Source: Urechis unicinctus (lineage: Eukaryota; Annelida; Polychaeta; Xenopneusta; Urechidae). From it: a stretch of DNA of 64,000 nucleotides. Below are positions 22,249 to 35,210 of this stretch, one piece after another (within the stretch, counting starts at the first letter, position 1; the number at the start of each line of letters is the position of its first letter). Location of the stretch: assembly GCA_034190875.2 (NCBI GenBank), contig CM067354.1, positions 72,873,351-72,937,350 of the forward strand, given 5' to 3'. The notes below the pieces were generated by a model. It ran no database searches, was not told the DNA's origin, and was given only the letters and a program-made list of their open reading frames with translations. The position numbers and the translations under genes were made by a program.

Positions 22249-22572
22249 ATGAGGAAAAACATGATAAGCACGATGTACAAGGATTTGAGGGGGAAAGAGA
22301 ATGTGCATTTTAAGGTCAGTTACTATTTCAACATCCCAGTGTTCTCGTTCGGAGCAGTAACACAGGTCGTGGTAACCTCTGTTGTCACTTTAAATACCTT
22401 CATGACCCCAAGTGTGCAATATGACGTGCAGTTGGTATATTTTGGGGCTTGTTCTAACGCTTATCTCCAATTAAAACAGCAAATTGTACCGATGACCTCC
22501 GGAACTTATTCCACAGTGTTGTACAGCGCATATTTGACAATATGGTGCAGTTTCACACAATGTCTAAGGTGA
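22249..22572 (+). CDS. 107-codon frame, open in B but broken in A
   Basis: An ATG-started frame reading MRKNMISTMYKDLRGKENVH, with a hydrophobic middle around FSFGAVTQVVVTSVVTLN that could be membrane-spanning. In copy A the same sequence has an extra T in CTCTGTTTGTCAC (near 14014), which breaks the frame. No family is recognised. The 5' end overlaps repeat R. A frame lost in one recent duplicate is weak evidence for a gene. Confidence 0.15.
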   Translation: MRKNMISTMYKDLRGKENVHFKVSYYFNIPVFSFGAVTQVVVTSVVTLNTFMTPSVQYDVQLVYFGACSNAYLQLKQQIVPMTSGTYSTVLYSAYLTIWCSFTQCLR

Positions 22573-22717
22573 ACGAACGCCAGATGACACACCATACACA
22601 GTTGCAAATGCATATATCGGTAAGTATTGCTGGTATTATATCAGGTGCGTTCTGTTAATGGACGAACAAACCCACTTCGTTGGAGTTATATTCTAAGTAA
22701 CAAAGGCCCCATGTTTA

Positions 22718-22927
22718 ATGAACATAGCTAAGAGTCAAATATATCCTTGCAATCTCAGCATTTATGCCGCTTTAGAAGCCCTAATACCCAACGCTTTCGC
22801 TGACGAATTTCAACGATGGCGTGGTATCCGTTCTGACACATTGTTTGAAATCAGATCAAACCGTCATGAAATAAATACCCTGTTGAACAATGCCCATGGT
22901 GTGAATAGAAACATGTCTTTGCTGTAA
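22718..22927 (+). CDS. Small frame, exon-like, unrecognised (copy B)
   Basis: Copy B counterpart of the frame at 14351-14560, same 69-codon translation. See that entry for its features. Confidence 0.18.
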   Translation: MNIAKSQIYPCNLSIYAALEALIPNAFADEFQRWRGIRSDTLFEIRSNRHEINTLLNNAHGVNRNMSLL

Positions 22928-23652
22928 TGGAACATACGGTTGCAATATCTCTGAAATATCCAAGGATATTGACATACATGGCACGTTTTACAGGAATGCA
23001 ATCGCATGCTCTCCTAACCAAAGTAGTTTATGTTAAAATTTTTTAGCTCCTTAAAACAGCGGTCACTCAACATATCCTGTTATTGCTGACAATGCTAGTG
23101 CAAATGTACACCTATTGTCGTAAACAGCAAATAATGCTGTTCAAAAAGACATTGTTGTAGTTCAATCTGTACAAATAGGCAAATGTCTGTCTGTAGGAAA
23201 TAAGCCTTTTGCGGATACGTTATGGTCGTATAAGCGCTTTGTGAAAACTGTGTTTGCCTAATCTTCTGCAAAATATGAATACAACAACTGACAACTATGC
23301 TGTGATTTCCAGTGGTATACTTCGTTGTGATCACGTTGTTTGATAACACCCACACTAGCACAATTCCGAAATTAATGGAAATTGCTTGGAATAAAAATAA
23401 CATATTGACCGCCGTTTGTTTATAATGATGCCCTATGAAAATAAATTGACGTTGACATTATTGTATGTTATGTATCTAATCGCGTTGTGAACCCAAAGCA
23501 CAGCATCCTCACTCGATAATATTTGTTTAGCAGACAGAACAGGGACATAATTACACAGCTTTGCAGACATTATTCTGCATACATCCTACGTTCATTGCTA
23601 ATGTTTTACACCATGATGCTGTCTTAGTACATAAGTCTACTAAGGCCAACCG

Positions 23653-23946
23653 TCACGGCTCGTATTCAGGAACGTAGGGGGTAAACACCAACCGGAGTGA
23701 TATTAGATACCCAAAGGAAATAGAATAGATGGTGTCCATGTGTCCAAAATGATGGACGATAAGAAACGCGTGTGCCGCGTAGTGGACATTTATTGCGATA
23801 AATGAACAGGAATCACGCATTCCGTGGGTCACTTTGTAGTTACCTGTGTAGGTTGCATGCCCCTTGTTTGTATATCCCGCCCACTGACTTGCATACCCTC
23901 GCCATAACACATTGATATGGTGTGCATAGCATGAAGACAGATTCAT
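23653..23946 (-). CDS. Small frame, unrecognised (copy B)
   Basis: Copy B counterpart of 15285-15578, with the same 97-residue translation. No family recognised. Confidence 0.2.
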   Translation of the reverse strand: MNLSSCYAHHINVLWRGYASQWAGYTNKGHATYTGNYKVTHGMRDSCSFIAINVHYAAHAFLIVHHFGHMDTIYSISFGYLISLRLVFTPYVPEYEP

Positions 23947-25637
23947 AAGAAAAGTTCATGTTTTCTAATGACAAGATTATATCAATGCTAATTCCACACT
24001 ACATGGTATAAAGTATTTCATATCCTTAAACGAACACACAAGCTACGAAAACCCGCTAGCCATCTTATTCCACCTGTGTAACTGCCGATTAAGGATTATG
24101 AATCGTTAACACCGAGGAATATACGTGGTTTAGTTCAAGGAGACGCATGCCTTTTGCTATGGCTGACTCAGTTGATATATTTTTTGTGTTTGTATGTAAC
24201 ACTATCTTATTATTCCACCATTTGCCAAGGATTTCCACGGAACAGCTTTCCGGCACTCAGAAACATCACGTATTGTTACGTTTGTCAAAGCAATTACCTT
24301 TGTCAAAGAAATGACGCGTTGTATTATTAAATCTCGACATTCTACGATACATAACCGCGTTATATCTCTTTGTTGCCTTGATTGCCAATCGGAGATATTT
24401 CATTTTCTGATGACTTGTTCCAGAGGTTCATCGAAAATGACAATGAGGGAAAGCTAGTGTGTACCTCCCATACTGTTTGGTGACTCATAGCCAATATCTT
24501 GGAGCATCCTGCCGGAATGATGGCGTCTTTATTGCTTAGGGTCGACCTGTTTTGTGTATCTGATTTGGGTTCTCGTCTCTGTCGCGTCTCATTACCGGTC
24601 ACCTTACTTTATCACTCTTTTGTGTGGGTTCTAACGGCATATTGGTAATCAGTTGTATAAGTTTGGTGATGTAATAGTGACACACTTGCGATAAGGTGTA
24701 AATTGATACATCTCCAAATTGTCAAAAGCCTAAACGAAGTAACGATCTGTTGTTGCTACGTTATCGTAAGCATATAAATTAAACAAAGGCTTAAGACGCG
24801 GCTTAAGCAAGGTGATCAAGACACAGGATTGTCAGGCCATACCCTGATCTTGACGGTGTGCTCATGGACGGGTGTAGAAACAAAGTTGCCGTTATTGACT
24901 TTTTGCAAATGTCATGCTACCCTAGACTCTTGCTGATTGCGTGTTTGCCTTCAACATCAGTTGCTAGTAGTTGTTTACATATGAGAGTTACCGTTGTACG
25001 TATGTTCCCCAAATCGAGAGTATTAATTTGACAAACTTAGATTATTTGACAACGGGTAAGAAATGATGACTATCGTCAATGAATATGTAGGAATAATCCT
25101 GTTATCATAATTGCCTGGAGGCAAACGCTTATTGCAAGTGCGACAATAGCGTCAAATGGATGATTGTGATGTTGCTGATAATATCCCGCAAGACGGCAAA
25201 AAATCCATTTGACGATACAAGCAATGCATTTAACACACAGTGCATAATCATGGCCGAATGGTTTTAATTATACGATTTGTAATAAACGACACGCTCAATA
25301 ACTTATAACTGTCTTGTGGTAATTATCAGACAACCTAAACTGGCTTTTGCTAACATTTTATATGATTGTTTCAAGCTATTAAGTATCGCCCGACAGCTCC
25401 AAGTTAATACTTTAGTCTCTCTGTAACTCGCCAAAGGTAATGTTAAGCAAATCGTGATGTTTTAACAGTAAACAAATGTGATTGTTTATAACGATTATGT
25501 TGTCCAATTATTGTTACACAGCAGTTCACTACCAAAATTGTTTGATTTGTAGAAAACATACCAAGGCATTTGAAAACGATTGTACCATCTGTTTGGTTAA
25601 TAATGGGTGATGGAAATAGACCTCTTTAATTGCATTG

Positions 25638-25725
25638 AGAGGAATTAAGAGAGAGAGATATAGAGGAGAGATATAGAGAGAGAGAGATAGAGAGAGGAGA
25701 GAGAGAGAGAGAGAGAGAGATAGAG

Positions 25726-25762
<37 letters not shown>

Positions 25763-25934
25763 GAGATATAGAGAGGGAGAGATATATATATAGAGAGAAG
25801 GGAGATATATCTAGAGAGATCATATAGATATCTTTATATATATGATAGAGACAGAAACTAGAGAGATATTTTATAGATATAATAGATACGGATATATATA
25901 TGAATCCATCATATATAGTATCTATATATATATG
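25638..25934. repeat. GA/GATA satellite (copy B)
   Basis: Counterpart of 17275-17845 but about half as long and dominated by GAGA with little pure TA. At its right edge (about 25930-25952) is GCTCAACGAAATCAGTT, a short copy of sequence found again about 170 bp downstream, absent at this place in copy A. Confidence 0.92.
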
Positions 25935-26000
25935 TGAGTTTGCTCAACGAAATCAGTTATATATTTGGGTCCATGGCTACGAATTCTACCAAGTGTAATA

Positions 26001-26360
26001 TTATTTTCCATTTCGCTTTTTGTCCCACAGGGTGTCGGCCCGATTCAAGGAGGTGATAACAAAACTGGTCTTTTCAAGAACTAGGAATCCATCATGCCTT
26101 GGTTGCTCAACGAAATCGGTGTTGCCATTTATGAAAAAGATATGCACCGTATTCAATGAATTGTTATTGACCTTCTTCTCGGTCATGCGAGTCTCACTAT
26201 CCAGTATTGGCAACGAAGTTTTGCCAAGTGCTGATTGATACTTAAGGGGTGCTGTAGGAGACGATATTGCATCTATCGCCATTACAATAGCACGTCGCTC
26301 CTGCGGGTAATCAAAACCCGTGGCACGATGCGTTATTGAAGGAAAAGTAGTACCATTTGT
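26001..26360 (-). CDS. Exon-like frame, unrecognised protein (copy B)
   Basis: Counterpart of 17897-18259, open over the same span with ATG at 26282. Compared with A it carries changes such as M to K, A to T, K to N, G to V, V to A and L to W. By eye only about two silent changes are seen against about nine replacements, the ratio expected for unconstrained sequence. Confidence 0.33.
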   Translation of the reverse strand, partial: TNGTTFPSITHRATGFDYPQERRAIVMAIDAISSPTAPLKYQSALGKTSLPILDSETRMTEKKVNNNSLNTVHIFFINGNTDFVEQPRHDGFLVLEKTSFVITSLNRADTLWDKKRNGK

Positions 26361-27294
26361 TTAGTCTATATCTTGGATTTATCTTTGAGCGCCTATGACA
26401 TGCTCTTTTTTCAAATTAATTTGCAATAACATTTTAGGGATCTATAAAGCACTACTGTGCATTGGCTTTGTTTAGCTTGTATCATAGCACTGTCAGATGC
26501 TAATGTCATTGCCGCTGATATGCAAACCATTTGTCTTCACATCAGCATCAAAAATAATACCAAATGAGCTCAAATAATATTAACGTCATTGAAGTCTGCG
26601 GGTAGTCATTTGTGACAATCATTTGTGATATTTTATAAAGTCATAGCGCAATCAAATAGCTCATATTCATTGAAATTCGATACTCGAGGCTAATGAGCCA
26701 TCGATTGGAGCTTCCATACGGCAAGAAACTACCTTTGTATGATAGGATGCAGCCATTTTACCGACGGCTTCTTTATTGCGAGTGCCGCGATTACATACCT
26801 TCGCGGCATGCTAACAGGATGCCTGTTACGCTACTTAGAATCACATATATACACACGATCTAAGCTGTTGGTATCGCTTGTAAAACCTTGGGCCACCTGG
26901 TGTCTTCGCTGACGTATGTTGTGGATGTAGAACTCAAAGGAATTGAGACTCAACATGCAAAGACCCACTGAAATCTCATCATATACCTCTTGGCAGAGAT
27001 TTGACACTTGTGTTTTACATAGCTTACATGGAAGTCTCTAAGCATATCAATAATCCTCCAACCGACCGTGTCTAAATCGTTGCTTGTCTATATTAATCAT
27101 ACGCGCTGTATCATAGCTGAAGTACATTCAAACATTATTATGTTTCAAACGAGCTTCCAGATTCCGTTTTTATAGAATAGACAGGCAATTAATATTTATG
27201 CGGATAATTTCAGTGCCAATTCAGCTGTAACATAAAAGTGACATTATTGTCATGGAACGACATGCTGTGGAATTAACCACCTCTACTATTTACA

Positions 27295-27695
27295 TTATGG
27301 TGTCCAAATCACGGAGATATGCTGCTACCAGAAGTGATAGTGGGACAGCGCATGTTCGCACTGAAGCACTATAATCCCGTTATATTGAACTCATTTCGAT
27401 GGTTTATGGGTAACTTATCGGGAAGTACGTGGTGCCCTCTACTACCTCTTCAAATATACCAATCAAGAGTAAGATCGTCGCTGAGGCGCTGAGACCCTGG
27501 GCCACCTGGTGCCGCCGTTGATAATCTACACGGCAGGTGGATGACAGAGGCTGCCATGATGGCATGCGCAGTCTACTTAAAGCAAAAAAACGCGGAATAT
27601 ACTACGTCTTTGAATCCATCTTAATACTACGTGTGTAATATGGTATAATAACCAACTGGGATATTACTTGGAAAAACATCACATGAATGAATGCA
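27295..27695. repeat. Diverged repeat R, internal copy of B
   Basis: Copy B counterpart of 19205-19600; matches it closely and matches 13440-13890 with much more divergence. Confidence 0.75.
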
Positions 27696-28872
27696 CCTGT
27701 TCCGCTTCACGTGTGAAGAGTTTATGATGATCAGTTTAGATCTTTATAATATCGAATACATTTCACCTCCGCTTTAATATAACTGTTCGATAATGTTTCA
27801 AACGCAGTGACAAAAAGTACCACTGACACAGTACACAGATTGTATTCCCATGGCAAAAGCCGGTACCAGTTAACATTTGATCGATGTTGTGTTAATACTC
27901 GGCATTTATGCGGACAGACAATCGGTCAACATATTGCGTCAATCAAAGCAATTAAATAAGTGTTGTTGTTTGCAATGAACGTTGGCCTGTTGACACCCCT
28001 GATACCCCTAGATACGGAACATTATTCAGTGGAAACGCCCACATGTATTTATGTCTGAAGAAATGTTAGTCGATATTTCTTATAGTTGAACGACACAGAA
28101 GCGTGATGTCTGTCACTATCGTGTCGCAAAATATGACGAACATATATTGAATCTCATTGGGTTTAATTTACCAATTCACTTCTGTTGTGATGACGGATGA
28201 TATAATATTCAATTACATTGGCATTCGTAGCAACTGAGGTTGATTTTGATGTTGGTTGAATGACATCCGACTTTCACTGCTTTCACCTTTTCACGTTATT
28301 ATTGTAGACATTAACGAACTAATTACCCTGTGTTACACAGTTTCGTCACTTGTTTAATGACGGCACAATTAGAGCTCTTACAGGACCTAACTGGAATTCT
28401 AACAAAAGTGCATTTTCAAGTATTTGGTATTCTGCAAGATACAATGGATCATGTAATATATTTTTACAATGCAGAGAACAAATGCCAACTACATCTGCAG
28501 TCATGAGCATTTAGAAATTAAGGAAAAACACATTGTCATTGACTTATGTGTACAGATTATTTTTTGTTGGTGCTACTCAAAGACCCATTTACTCTACCCA
28601 GGTTAATGCCTAATGCCAATAACTATGATCATTGATTAATCCCTTCATTTATCATTTAATCAAACAATTGCATCCGCAACTTGTTTTTTTAAATACCTTA
28701 CTGTATATTTGCTTTGCAATATGCATTAAATGGTGGATAGAAATAATCGTTATTATTATTTACGGCCGCAAAAGGAGACTATTTGGAGGAGCAAGTTGGA
28801 CTATAATATGTTCGAGCGATACTACAATCTCGCGAGTCACTCTCAGTCAATTATACTCTTAAAATATACATA

Positions 28873-29139
28873 AATGGTAACGACAGAAGTCGTTGTATTC
28901 ATATCGCTCAATAGAGGCTTTGTTGTAGCAACAACTATGGATGCCTGACATTGTATGCTACCGTCAATTGTGTTCTTCGGGTTATGTATTTAGAACTGTT
29001 ATCATTCTTTCAGTGCTAATAATGCATGCCTATCAATATGTGTCTTCTACCCATATTGCGACGGTTTCTCACTTTTAGTTTCTATCCAAGATGATGTCTG
29101 CTGGACGAGACCAAGTGTTATTTGGTAATGGAAAGAATA
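28873..29139. other. Highly conserved 267-bp island (copy B)
   Basis: Same island as at 20761, differing from A at one position (GTCTGCT versus GTATGCT) and from the 57671 copy at three. A 104-bp deletion relative to A begins immediately to its right. Confidence 0.8.
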
Positions 29140-30032
29140 CAATTATACAGTAATTGATAATCTTGCCAATCAGTTGTACCATTTTCAATGTGTCTGCTGA
29201 TTAACGTATCATTATGTCTCTCTTGTCAGTTACATTTACTTATTTCTATTTTTAGGTTTGCCAGACAGTGTTATCATTTCTAATTCAGTTTTAATTGTTT
29301 ATTTGTAAAAAAAGAAGCCAGACATTTAGACTTTTTGAAGGATGTATAACCACACATACAAAGGGACAAGTGCTACTGACAAACATCGTTTCTACATACC
29401 ACAACCTATTAATACTTGCTATTAACTGCACTAGGGCGAAATAAAAACCTTTTTTTTTTGCATTGCGTCTTAATTCTTCGTGTTTTCAACTATGTAATTT
29501 GTCAACTCATCATAGGTTATATGTCAATTTGATCATACATTAATATGCAATATTATAAAATGCGGTTATGACAACAATGCCATATCATTTAAGCGGCAAA
29601 GAATTCTTAAGATGGAAGTCAAAGCGTTATTTATATAGATTTTCCGATAGCCATGATTGTAAAGGCAGGGTGTAATATTATGCTAGAGAGGACCTCCAAT
29701 AATGCCATATCATCGTAGCTACACTGAAAAAAGCATAACCTATGGCAACTTATCTATCGATTTATTTATGCACTTTATATGCATATATGCGAGGCTCATA
29801 GAATCGTGCTGAATATAACACATCCTTAACGGATGCAGTGTTTTCAATCACATAGCAATTGTTTTTACTAATCTTGCACGAAATATTGTGAGATACCTCC
29901 GACACATGATATCATGAAAAAAATCACAAAATCACAAAATATCCAAAATGTCATAAAGCTTAGAATAATTTATCTTAACGAATTTCAAATACCTCATTTC
30001 ATTCGTTGTCTCAAAATAATCATATCACATCC

Positions 30033-31985
30033 ATAATAGGAGCGATTTACGTGCACGATATGTATTGGTTTCAGATAGAAAGAAAATGGTAAGGTCAATC
30101 CCCATGTAGATTATTGCAGTGGTTGATGAAAAAGGCCATAGCATCGGTCATCGTTACTGTTTGTTGCTTGGCCTTTCTAGAAAGTAGGCGTTGTCCTTCG
30201 TGACATTATTTAAGCGGCTTGAAAAGGTTTTGCAACAGAATAATTGCCTTTGTAACGCAGCTGTCTTGAATATATGCTAGCAATTGTATGCATTCTCTAG
30301 TGTGTTTCTTTTCAGTTTGCATGCCGAATATTTTAAAAATACCATGCGTCGAAGCTAAGGCTAATTCTCAGTAGTCTTATTGTTGTGACTGATATTTATT
30401 ATAATAAAGCAATGCAGCCTTTCGGTTGATTGCAATATGTCTCCGTGAATTTGGTGATTATTCTTTTTAGATGAAAAATATTCATAATTTTGCCTTGGGA
30501 GATGCAAATTATTCTGTTCATCAATTGTTATTATTATTGGGGGAAGATTTCCAGCTTCGTATGGTAAATACTATGATGGCATTGGTGTAAAGAGCTACAC
30601 AGTCAATGTCTCCTATTTATTGTCACCTGATATTTAAACGCTCCGTGCGTGACCATTGACTGAGTTCGTGAATTATTGCACACACAGTTATGTGTAGATG
30701 TCCCATTTAGCCAAATCGCAGTCCTGTTTAATTATTTGAATAGTGGCATAGGAAACCTATATTTAATGTATTGTGACTGATTTTTTAACAATATATTCCA
30801 CTTTATTCATATCAATTCTTTTCATTTTAGAATCGAATTGGAAGGTTTCTATAAATGAGTATAACTCATGAATATAGAGTTAAAGAGAATGAATAATGTT
30901 TGATTTATAAGTTACATTATTAAATGGAGAAAAAATAACGTTTTATCAAGATTATTCGTTGTCATCAATAGTTCAACTATGCACGATGTTCATGTCATCT
31001 AAAAAGGAGCGAATCTCTTATGGCGCATTAACGGAACTGATACTATATGGAGATCGATAAGTAATGGTATGCTTCAAATTCAACAAGACGCCGGTTCAAA
31101 TAGGGTTATGTTTGACGCTTATTGATATGAAGAGAGCATAATGTGTATGTTATTGTAACTATGCTTTTTAAATGTTGGTTGGTACCTCATGTACGCAATC
31201 TACGAAAGGCAGTTTCATTTATCGGGCCGTCCTTCCTGACAAAACAACCAGCACAAAGTTGATACGGTTTGTCATTTAAGTATTTTGCAATATCCAACAT
31301 GGCACAAAGCGATGACTTTGACTTCGATAGAATTTTGTTCGTTTACATAGTTGATATACGGGTGTGTTTATAACTCGGTTTAGCTGAATGCCAGATTGTG
31401 CTTATTTACATGTTAATAATGATATTTTAGTAGCATACCTAGCCTAGGGTATTACACTACAACATACACTATGAATGCCGTCGCAGGCAATATCAATTAT
31501 GATAGTTTGGATGATTATATTAAACATCATGTACTATACTAAAACTCGCTACACTCATGAAAGATATTCATATGTTTATAGTATGGACCTTGTCACAAAC
31601 GCGTTGCGAATAATATTCCACGCCATGATAAGCACTGTGGACAGAAATGTTAGCATCCGCCACTAACGAGAGGAGGAGATTGTATTTGTAACCTTGTAAA
31701 ATTCGAAAACACCAAGAAAAAAAAAAGCGCTTGATCCTAGAACGAGACAAAATGTGTTGCCGCTCTGTAGGGTGTGCATAAGTACTTGCCGATGTATTTT
31801 TATGAATTTCATAACATTGCTTTTATGAGTATCACAACAATAATTATCAAATAGATATTGCGAACAACACTAACGAGATATGGCATTAGATCGAACAAAC
31901 GGTAAGCTACCAAGAGTATGTTAAACCTTGAAAAATATCTAGCATCAAATCAAATGCATCAAAAATGAACTTTTCTATCGATTAG
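30033..31985. repeat. Old duplication, first part of left paralogue
   Basis: This stretch continues the homology of the right end of copy B with the distant block: it aligns with about 59380-60912. Examples are TTACGTGCACGATATGTATT, GTCCTTCGTGACATTATTTA, GGGCCG-TCTTCCTGACAAA and ACAAAGCGATGACTTT. Divergence is considerable with many indels. No gene is supported within it; the short frames at 31475-31666 and 31568-31750 overlap each other on opposite strands. Confidence 0.85.
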
Positions 31986-34900
31986 TATCGATTAGGATAA
32001 CGATTGATGCACAGAAAATCGAGCTCACTTTATTAAATGTCTGTGCTATATTACACCCCTGAGAGTATATTTTTTCGTTGAAATTAAGAATTTTATTTCT
32101 TAAACGACTGGCAACGATGCTGCAAAGAACCCAGGCTCTTTATTTTTACCTTGACATCAAGGTCAAGGTCATCAAAAATGTGAAAAGCTAAAATCCCAAA
32201 TAGCTCCATAGATTATTGTTTGATATTCAAACAATTAAAATCGCCTTAGATTGACATGTCGTGGTTAAAGTCCAAATTTTAAGACAATTAACCCCAAAAT
32301 GCGATTTTTAAACAGTTTACACCTTCTTAAAGTGTCATGAAATTGTAAATATTTGCGTAGTATATGTAATTGTAAATAATGCATCATTAACATAATTCTT
32401 ACAGTAAGAAATTTCTGGTAGCCTAAATCTCTAAAGATTCGAATTTCGCAATTAATTAACAAATTGTAGTCCGATCGTAAATAAAAATTAACATTTTCCG
32501 AAAGCTTATTCAATTGCCAAACTTTGATAATTGACATATGCTATCAAAATATTCGTCGTTTTCAAAGCGCGTGGAAATGGAAAAACAAAATTTCACTGAG
32601 TAAATTTTCTTTAAATTTTCTACTGCTGGTAAAATAGTAAATATCAGTTTAATAGTCAGATGTTGACTTACACTGCGCGAATCTAATCCGCTTATTTCAT
32701 TGATATCCGTAGCCTCACGGTTGTCGAGTGTTATCATGGACAGCATCAACCGAACTGCACGATTTCGTGGATGTTACTGGCGTCACTTCCGGTAACGAAC
32801 GAAACAGAGTTCAAACATAATTGAAATCTGAAGTCAAGCGTCATTTCAACGTCGTTAATGGTCGTATCGCGTATCAAACCTTTTCAATCGAAGGTAGCCC
32901 ATTCAGTTAAGAACAGATCACTAAATATTTTTCGGATGTAATTTTACACAGTTTTCTCACAAGGTGAGCTTGAATTAAAGTAGGTGTCATTTTTGCTGGC
33001 TGCTTACTTGTTTGTAAACAATCTACCATTGACTCGGACAGCATGATTACTTTTATAAATTCGATGTCTTATAAAATCATCAATATACATGCGATGGTTA
33101 TGAAAATTGGTTGAATCGTGGTTGCGCAAATTTAGAATCCATGGTAACTTGGTTAATGATGGGATTTCAAACTCCCCGATACAGGTCGCCTGGTTCCCCC
33201 ATGTCCCATCAGCCCATTTTCAACTTTGAAAATTCGCATTCGCCGGGTTATGTTGGTCAGTGGCGTTTGTGGGTTTGTATGTTAAAAATATTTTGGGCAT
33301 GCGATACAAGTCGTTATTTTTTAATATCAATTCAATAGTCATAAAAATTAGATCAGTTGTTGACATCAGCAGCGCGAATCCAATCCGCAAATTTTATTGA
33401 TATCGGTTGCCTCACTTCCGGTTTCGAACGATTCAAAGTTAAAACATAGTTTACACTCAAAAGAAGCCCATTCAATTCTGAACATGTGATTGTATATTGT
33501 CTGTGATAAATTACCGACAATTTTCTAGCATAACAAGCTTGAAGTACAGCAGGTATCATTTCTGTTGGCTCTTCACTGGTTTGTTAACAACAGCCGACCT
33601 ATCGCGCCGAATATAGGTCGCCTGTGCATTGTGATGGCATTACGGGGCGCCCATTAGTATAGCACGCCGTGGTACTATTTAATAAACTAAGCTTTTCATT
33701 GAGTCTGCCAAATCTATCATGGCCCGGGACAGCACGGTTTCTATAGTGAATTTGATTGTTTATCAAATGTTCAAGATACATCCGATGGTTATGAAAACTG
33801 GTTCGATTGTGGTTGCCAAAAATTTGAAATCCATAACTTGGTCAATTATGGGCCGATTCTGAAATTTTAATTTAACATTGGTTATCTTCTTAATAAATGT
33901 TTGTAAACTTTTGTTTTCTTCTATGTTTGTTTATTAACTTTTTGGTCAGACAATTTGGGTCGCAATTTATTTTTAAATGTCGGCAACAACGTTACGCATA
34001 ACTCTATTAGTTGACCTTGTCCTTATACAAAGGTCAAGGCAATCGAAAATGTGAAAATCCCGGTTGTTTGATCTTTACAAAATTCATTCAATTCGTATTT
34101 GACAAGCCAATTAAAAAAAAAAGGTAACATTTTCTGGAGCTGAAGCTGATGACAAACTTATGTATTGACCTGTTTTATCAAATTATTCGGCTCTTTCGAA
34201 GCGCGTTAAGGTTAATGAAGTTTTTTTTTTCAAAATGACAACAATCCTAAATATTTCAATCGCTTATGAAATTGTCAATATAAGGTTTATATTCATAAAA
34301 ATTGGACTTATTCTCTCATCATAATGATTCTTTTTCCATCACAGCTGATGTATAGAAAGTCGAATTAAAATTTAACTGTTATTCAGGTGATAACCATGAC
34401 TTCTACGAATAGAACAGCTTAAGCGTCATATAGAGGGTTGTTTTTATGAAAATAATTAGTATTACATAACTCAAAGTGTAATGCGAATGGCATTTTTCTT
34501 CAATACAACATCAATCAGATTTCGCCACGTTCATCCATTATAAAATGAATTCTTGATTTAACGTTGGTTAGCTTCATAATAAATGATTGTTAACTTTGTT
34601 TTGGCTAGTGATAAAGGAAGCGATGTTTTGTGGAAATTCAAATTTCAAAACATCTTTGTTTCTAAAGGTTGAGCACAATGCTGCGCAGAACCTAGTCTCA
34701 GGTTAAGGTCATGGTCATTGAATATTTGAAAATCTAGAAAACCAAATAACTCAAAATTAACACCATTTGCAAACTTCTCTTTAATATACTCTGGAATGCT
34801 GGGGTTTTCCAAAGCACCAAAGAGCGACATATTGTGGTATCATTCCAACTTAGAAGAAAATTAATGAAAAAAATAATCCATTTTCTTTACAATCGTTGGT

Positions 34901-35210
34901 AACCGTCAAATGGCAATACAACTTGTGTCGAATTTTGTCAGTGACATAGGGAAATTTCAAGGATGTTGACGACGTCATTTCCGGTACGGAACGCGCTGAT
35001 GCTCTAGCAAATGATAAATCAGTGATTGTCATCTTAGCGATTCACCCAGAGCCGGGCAATGATTCTGCCACTTCTCACGGACGATTTTGTCATCTTAGCA
35101 GTTGTAAAACATATTTTCATAGTGATGATCGTATCGTAATTAGGTTTGAGCTCGTTTCCACGTTAATAAATCGCTAAATCGATTTAGACTGTCTACTTGC
35201 ATTGTGCATT
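31986..35210. repeat. 3.2-kb insertion of diverged internal repeats
   Basis: This segment is missing from the other paralogue, where about 165 bp (60912-61075) stand in its place. It is built of diverged copies of two motifs. Block 1 contains AAGGTCAAGGTCATC-like sequence followed by AAATGTGAAAA (32148-32195, 34011-34070, 34700-34745). Block 2 contains CACTTCCGGT followed by CGAACG (32785, 33413) or a related form (34975). Positions 32640-33180 and 33340-33850 align with each other throughout, ending in CGATGGTTATGAAAA and GTGGTTG. No transposase or terminal repeats were found. It may be a non-autonomous mobile element cluster. Confidence 0.65.

Larger units (their letters stand above)
22041..30032. 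repeat. 8.4-kb segmental duplication, copy B
   Basis: Direct tandem repeat of copy A, about 8.0 kb because of a shorter satellite and a 104-bp deletion. At its right end ATA (30033-30035) is followed by unique sequence AATAGGAGCG. The left end of A (AAATATA-TCAATT), the A/B joint (CATCCATA-TCAATT) and the right end of B (CATCCATA-ATAGG) share ATA, a 3-bp microhomology at the join. Confidence 0.95.

Noticed and set aside
31090..31115. tRNA T-arm-like GGTTCAAAT
   Set aside because: Flanking bases do not pair to form the T stem, and no acceptor, D or anticodon arms are found.
32148..32173. Nuclear-receptor response element (AAGGTCA inverted and direct)
   Set aside because: The word occurs inside a repeated element and there is no gene nearby. 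I mention it only as a property of the repeat, not as a regulatory site.
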